From NCBI RefSeq assembly GCF_016744625.1, contig NZ_JADGDZ010000014.1, forward strand, positions 1 to 56,161: a DNA stretch of 56,161 nt, given 5' to 3'. Both the position numbers and the translations under genes were made by a program. Below the pieces are notes generated by a model, which saw nothing but the letters and a program-made list of their open reading frames with translations, was not told where the DNA came from and made no database searches. This DNA comes from Winogradskyella sp. GTDB taxonomy: Bacteria; Bacteroidota; Bacteroidia; Flavobacteriales; Flavobacteriaceae. The stretch's first letter is position 1. Every line of letters starts with the position of its first letter. Below are positions 55,501 to 56,161 of the stretch, one piece after another.

Positions 55501-56161
55501 ATGGAAAAAGGAAGGAGTGTTACTTTAAAGCATCTTTTAATTAAAGATAAAAGATATATCGGCTTACAATTCAATACAGACAAAGTCATTCAGGCACTTA
55601 TTAAAGAGTTGCCTAACGTAAGATGGAGTAATGAATTTAATATGGCTTAGGTTTTAAACTCAAATGAAAACCTTAATGAAATATTCAATATTTTTAGTGG
55701 CGCTGTTTGGGTGAATTGTAATTACTTTTTTGATAAAAAACCAATAAATGATAATATTAAGCCCATGGATATAACTTGGTTTAGACAAAGATCTCTACCA
55801 GAAAATTTTCGCCACTGTCCTACTTCGTACTTAGATAAGTTACAATTAAAAAAATACGCTAATAATACTGTGAAATCTTATATTCTTGCCTTTGAAACAT
55901 TCATAAACTATCACAAAGCCAAGGAATTAATACAAATCAATAAAAATGATGTTAGAAACTATATTCTCAAATTAATTCAAGAAAATAAATCTGATTCTTA
56001 TATAAATATAGCTATCAACAGTATTAAATTTTATTACGAATCTGTACTAGGCATGCCAAATCGATTTTATCAAATAGAAAGATCTAGAAAGGCAAAAAAA
56101 AATACCAAAAGTACTTTCAAAAGAAGATGTTTTAAAAGATATTACAAATACAAATAATATA
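55501..56161 (+). pseudogene. Tyrosine recombinase/integrase, disrupted and cut by the window end
   Basis: The frame starts at ATG 55501 (MEKGRSVTLKHLLIKDKRYI) and is typical of Bacteroidota tyrosine recombinases. It is interrupted by an in-frame TAG at 55648-55650, where homologues have Tyr or similar after the NEFNMA stretch. It then continues in the same frame through the N-terminal core-binding domain (LDKLQLKKYANNTVKSYIL; SYINIAINSIKFYYESVLG). At a run of nine A (56094-56102) the reading shifts: the expected IPKVLSKEDVLK continues only in the frame that needs eight A. The catalytic domain lies beyond the window. A restart at GTG 55711 could make a fragment. Confidence 0.82.

Noticed and set aside
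1-56161. CRISPR array, rRNA genes or riboswitch
   Set aside because: I saw no regularly spaced repeats with unique spacers, no rRNA-like sequence and no leader resembling a known riboswitch; the only tandem repeat is the short TTAG tract.

Overview
The window is AT-rich chromosomal DNA from a Gram-negative member of the Bacteroidota, most likely a flavobacterium (family Flavobacteriaceae). The evidence is the gene order of the division/cell-wall (dcw) cluster, an FtsZ with a very long acidic linker, -7 boxes of the Bacteroidota type (TAnnTTTG) in place of E. coli -10 boxes, lipopolysaccharide genes (lpxB, lptC), a class II HMG-CoA reductase next to a GYDIA-type GHMP kinase, and the absence of strong Shine-Dalgarno sequences. 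About 48 protein genes, two tRNAs, several terminators and a few repeats can be supported.

Layout. 21-1884 (minus): UDP-glucuronate decarboxylase and an M90/MtfA-like membrane metallopeptidase. 1979-10708 (minus): a ten-gene contractile injection system (eCIS) operon: DUF4255 cap protein, an unknown 336-aa protein, sheath, two tubes, a 55-aa DUF5908 protein, VgrG-like spike, PAAR tip, a miniature tape-measure protein and an AAA ATPase. I find no gene for gp25, the two large baseplate wedge proteins (Afp11/Afp12 type), the LysM hub adaptor or a tail fibre. 11039-11112: tRNA-Arg(TCG). 11175-27287 (minus): yqeY, then the dcw cluster in transcription order mraZ-rsmH-ftsL-ftsI-murE-mraY-murD-ftsW-murG-murC-ftsQ-ftsA-ftsZ. 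Its control region (27314-27404) holds three 10-bp-spaced MraZ boxes inside a perfect 20-bp inverted repeat.

27571-38517: mixed housekeeping genes (alpha/beta hydrolase, EngB GTPase, ABC permease, C-terminal processing protease, SurE, LpxB, NlpC/P60 lipoprotein, ComEC, thioredoxin-like protein). 38603-44295 (minus): two adjacent POT-family peptide transporters and a DPP-IV-like peptidase, which together look like peptide scavenging. 44446-46670 (plus): HMG-CoA reductase and GHMP kinase. 46781-54683 (minus): envelope genes (PpiD/SurA-like foldase, CNNM/CorC protein, LptC, TPR protein, outer-membrane beta-barrel) starting with coaX.

54787-56161: tRNA-Phe(GAA), followed by what looks like the edge of a decayed mobile region: a small zinc-ribbon gene and a tyrosine recombinase broken by a nonsense codon and a frameshift, running off the window.

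The most interesting item is the eCIS locus. Every reading frame is open, yet the set of parts is well short of a normal contractile machine, the tape measure is reduced to its two end domains, and the ATPase has lost the Walker A Thr. It is either a relic in early decay, one half of a split system, or a reduced device.
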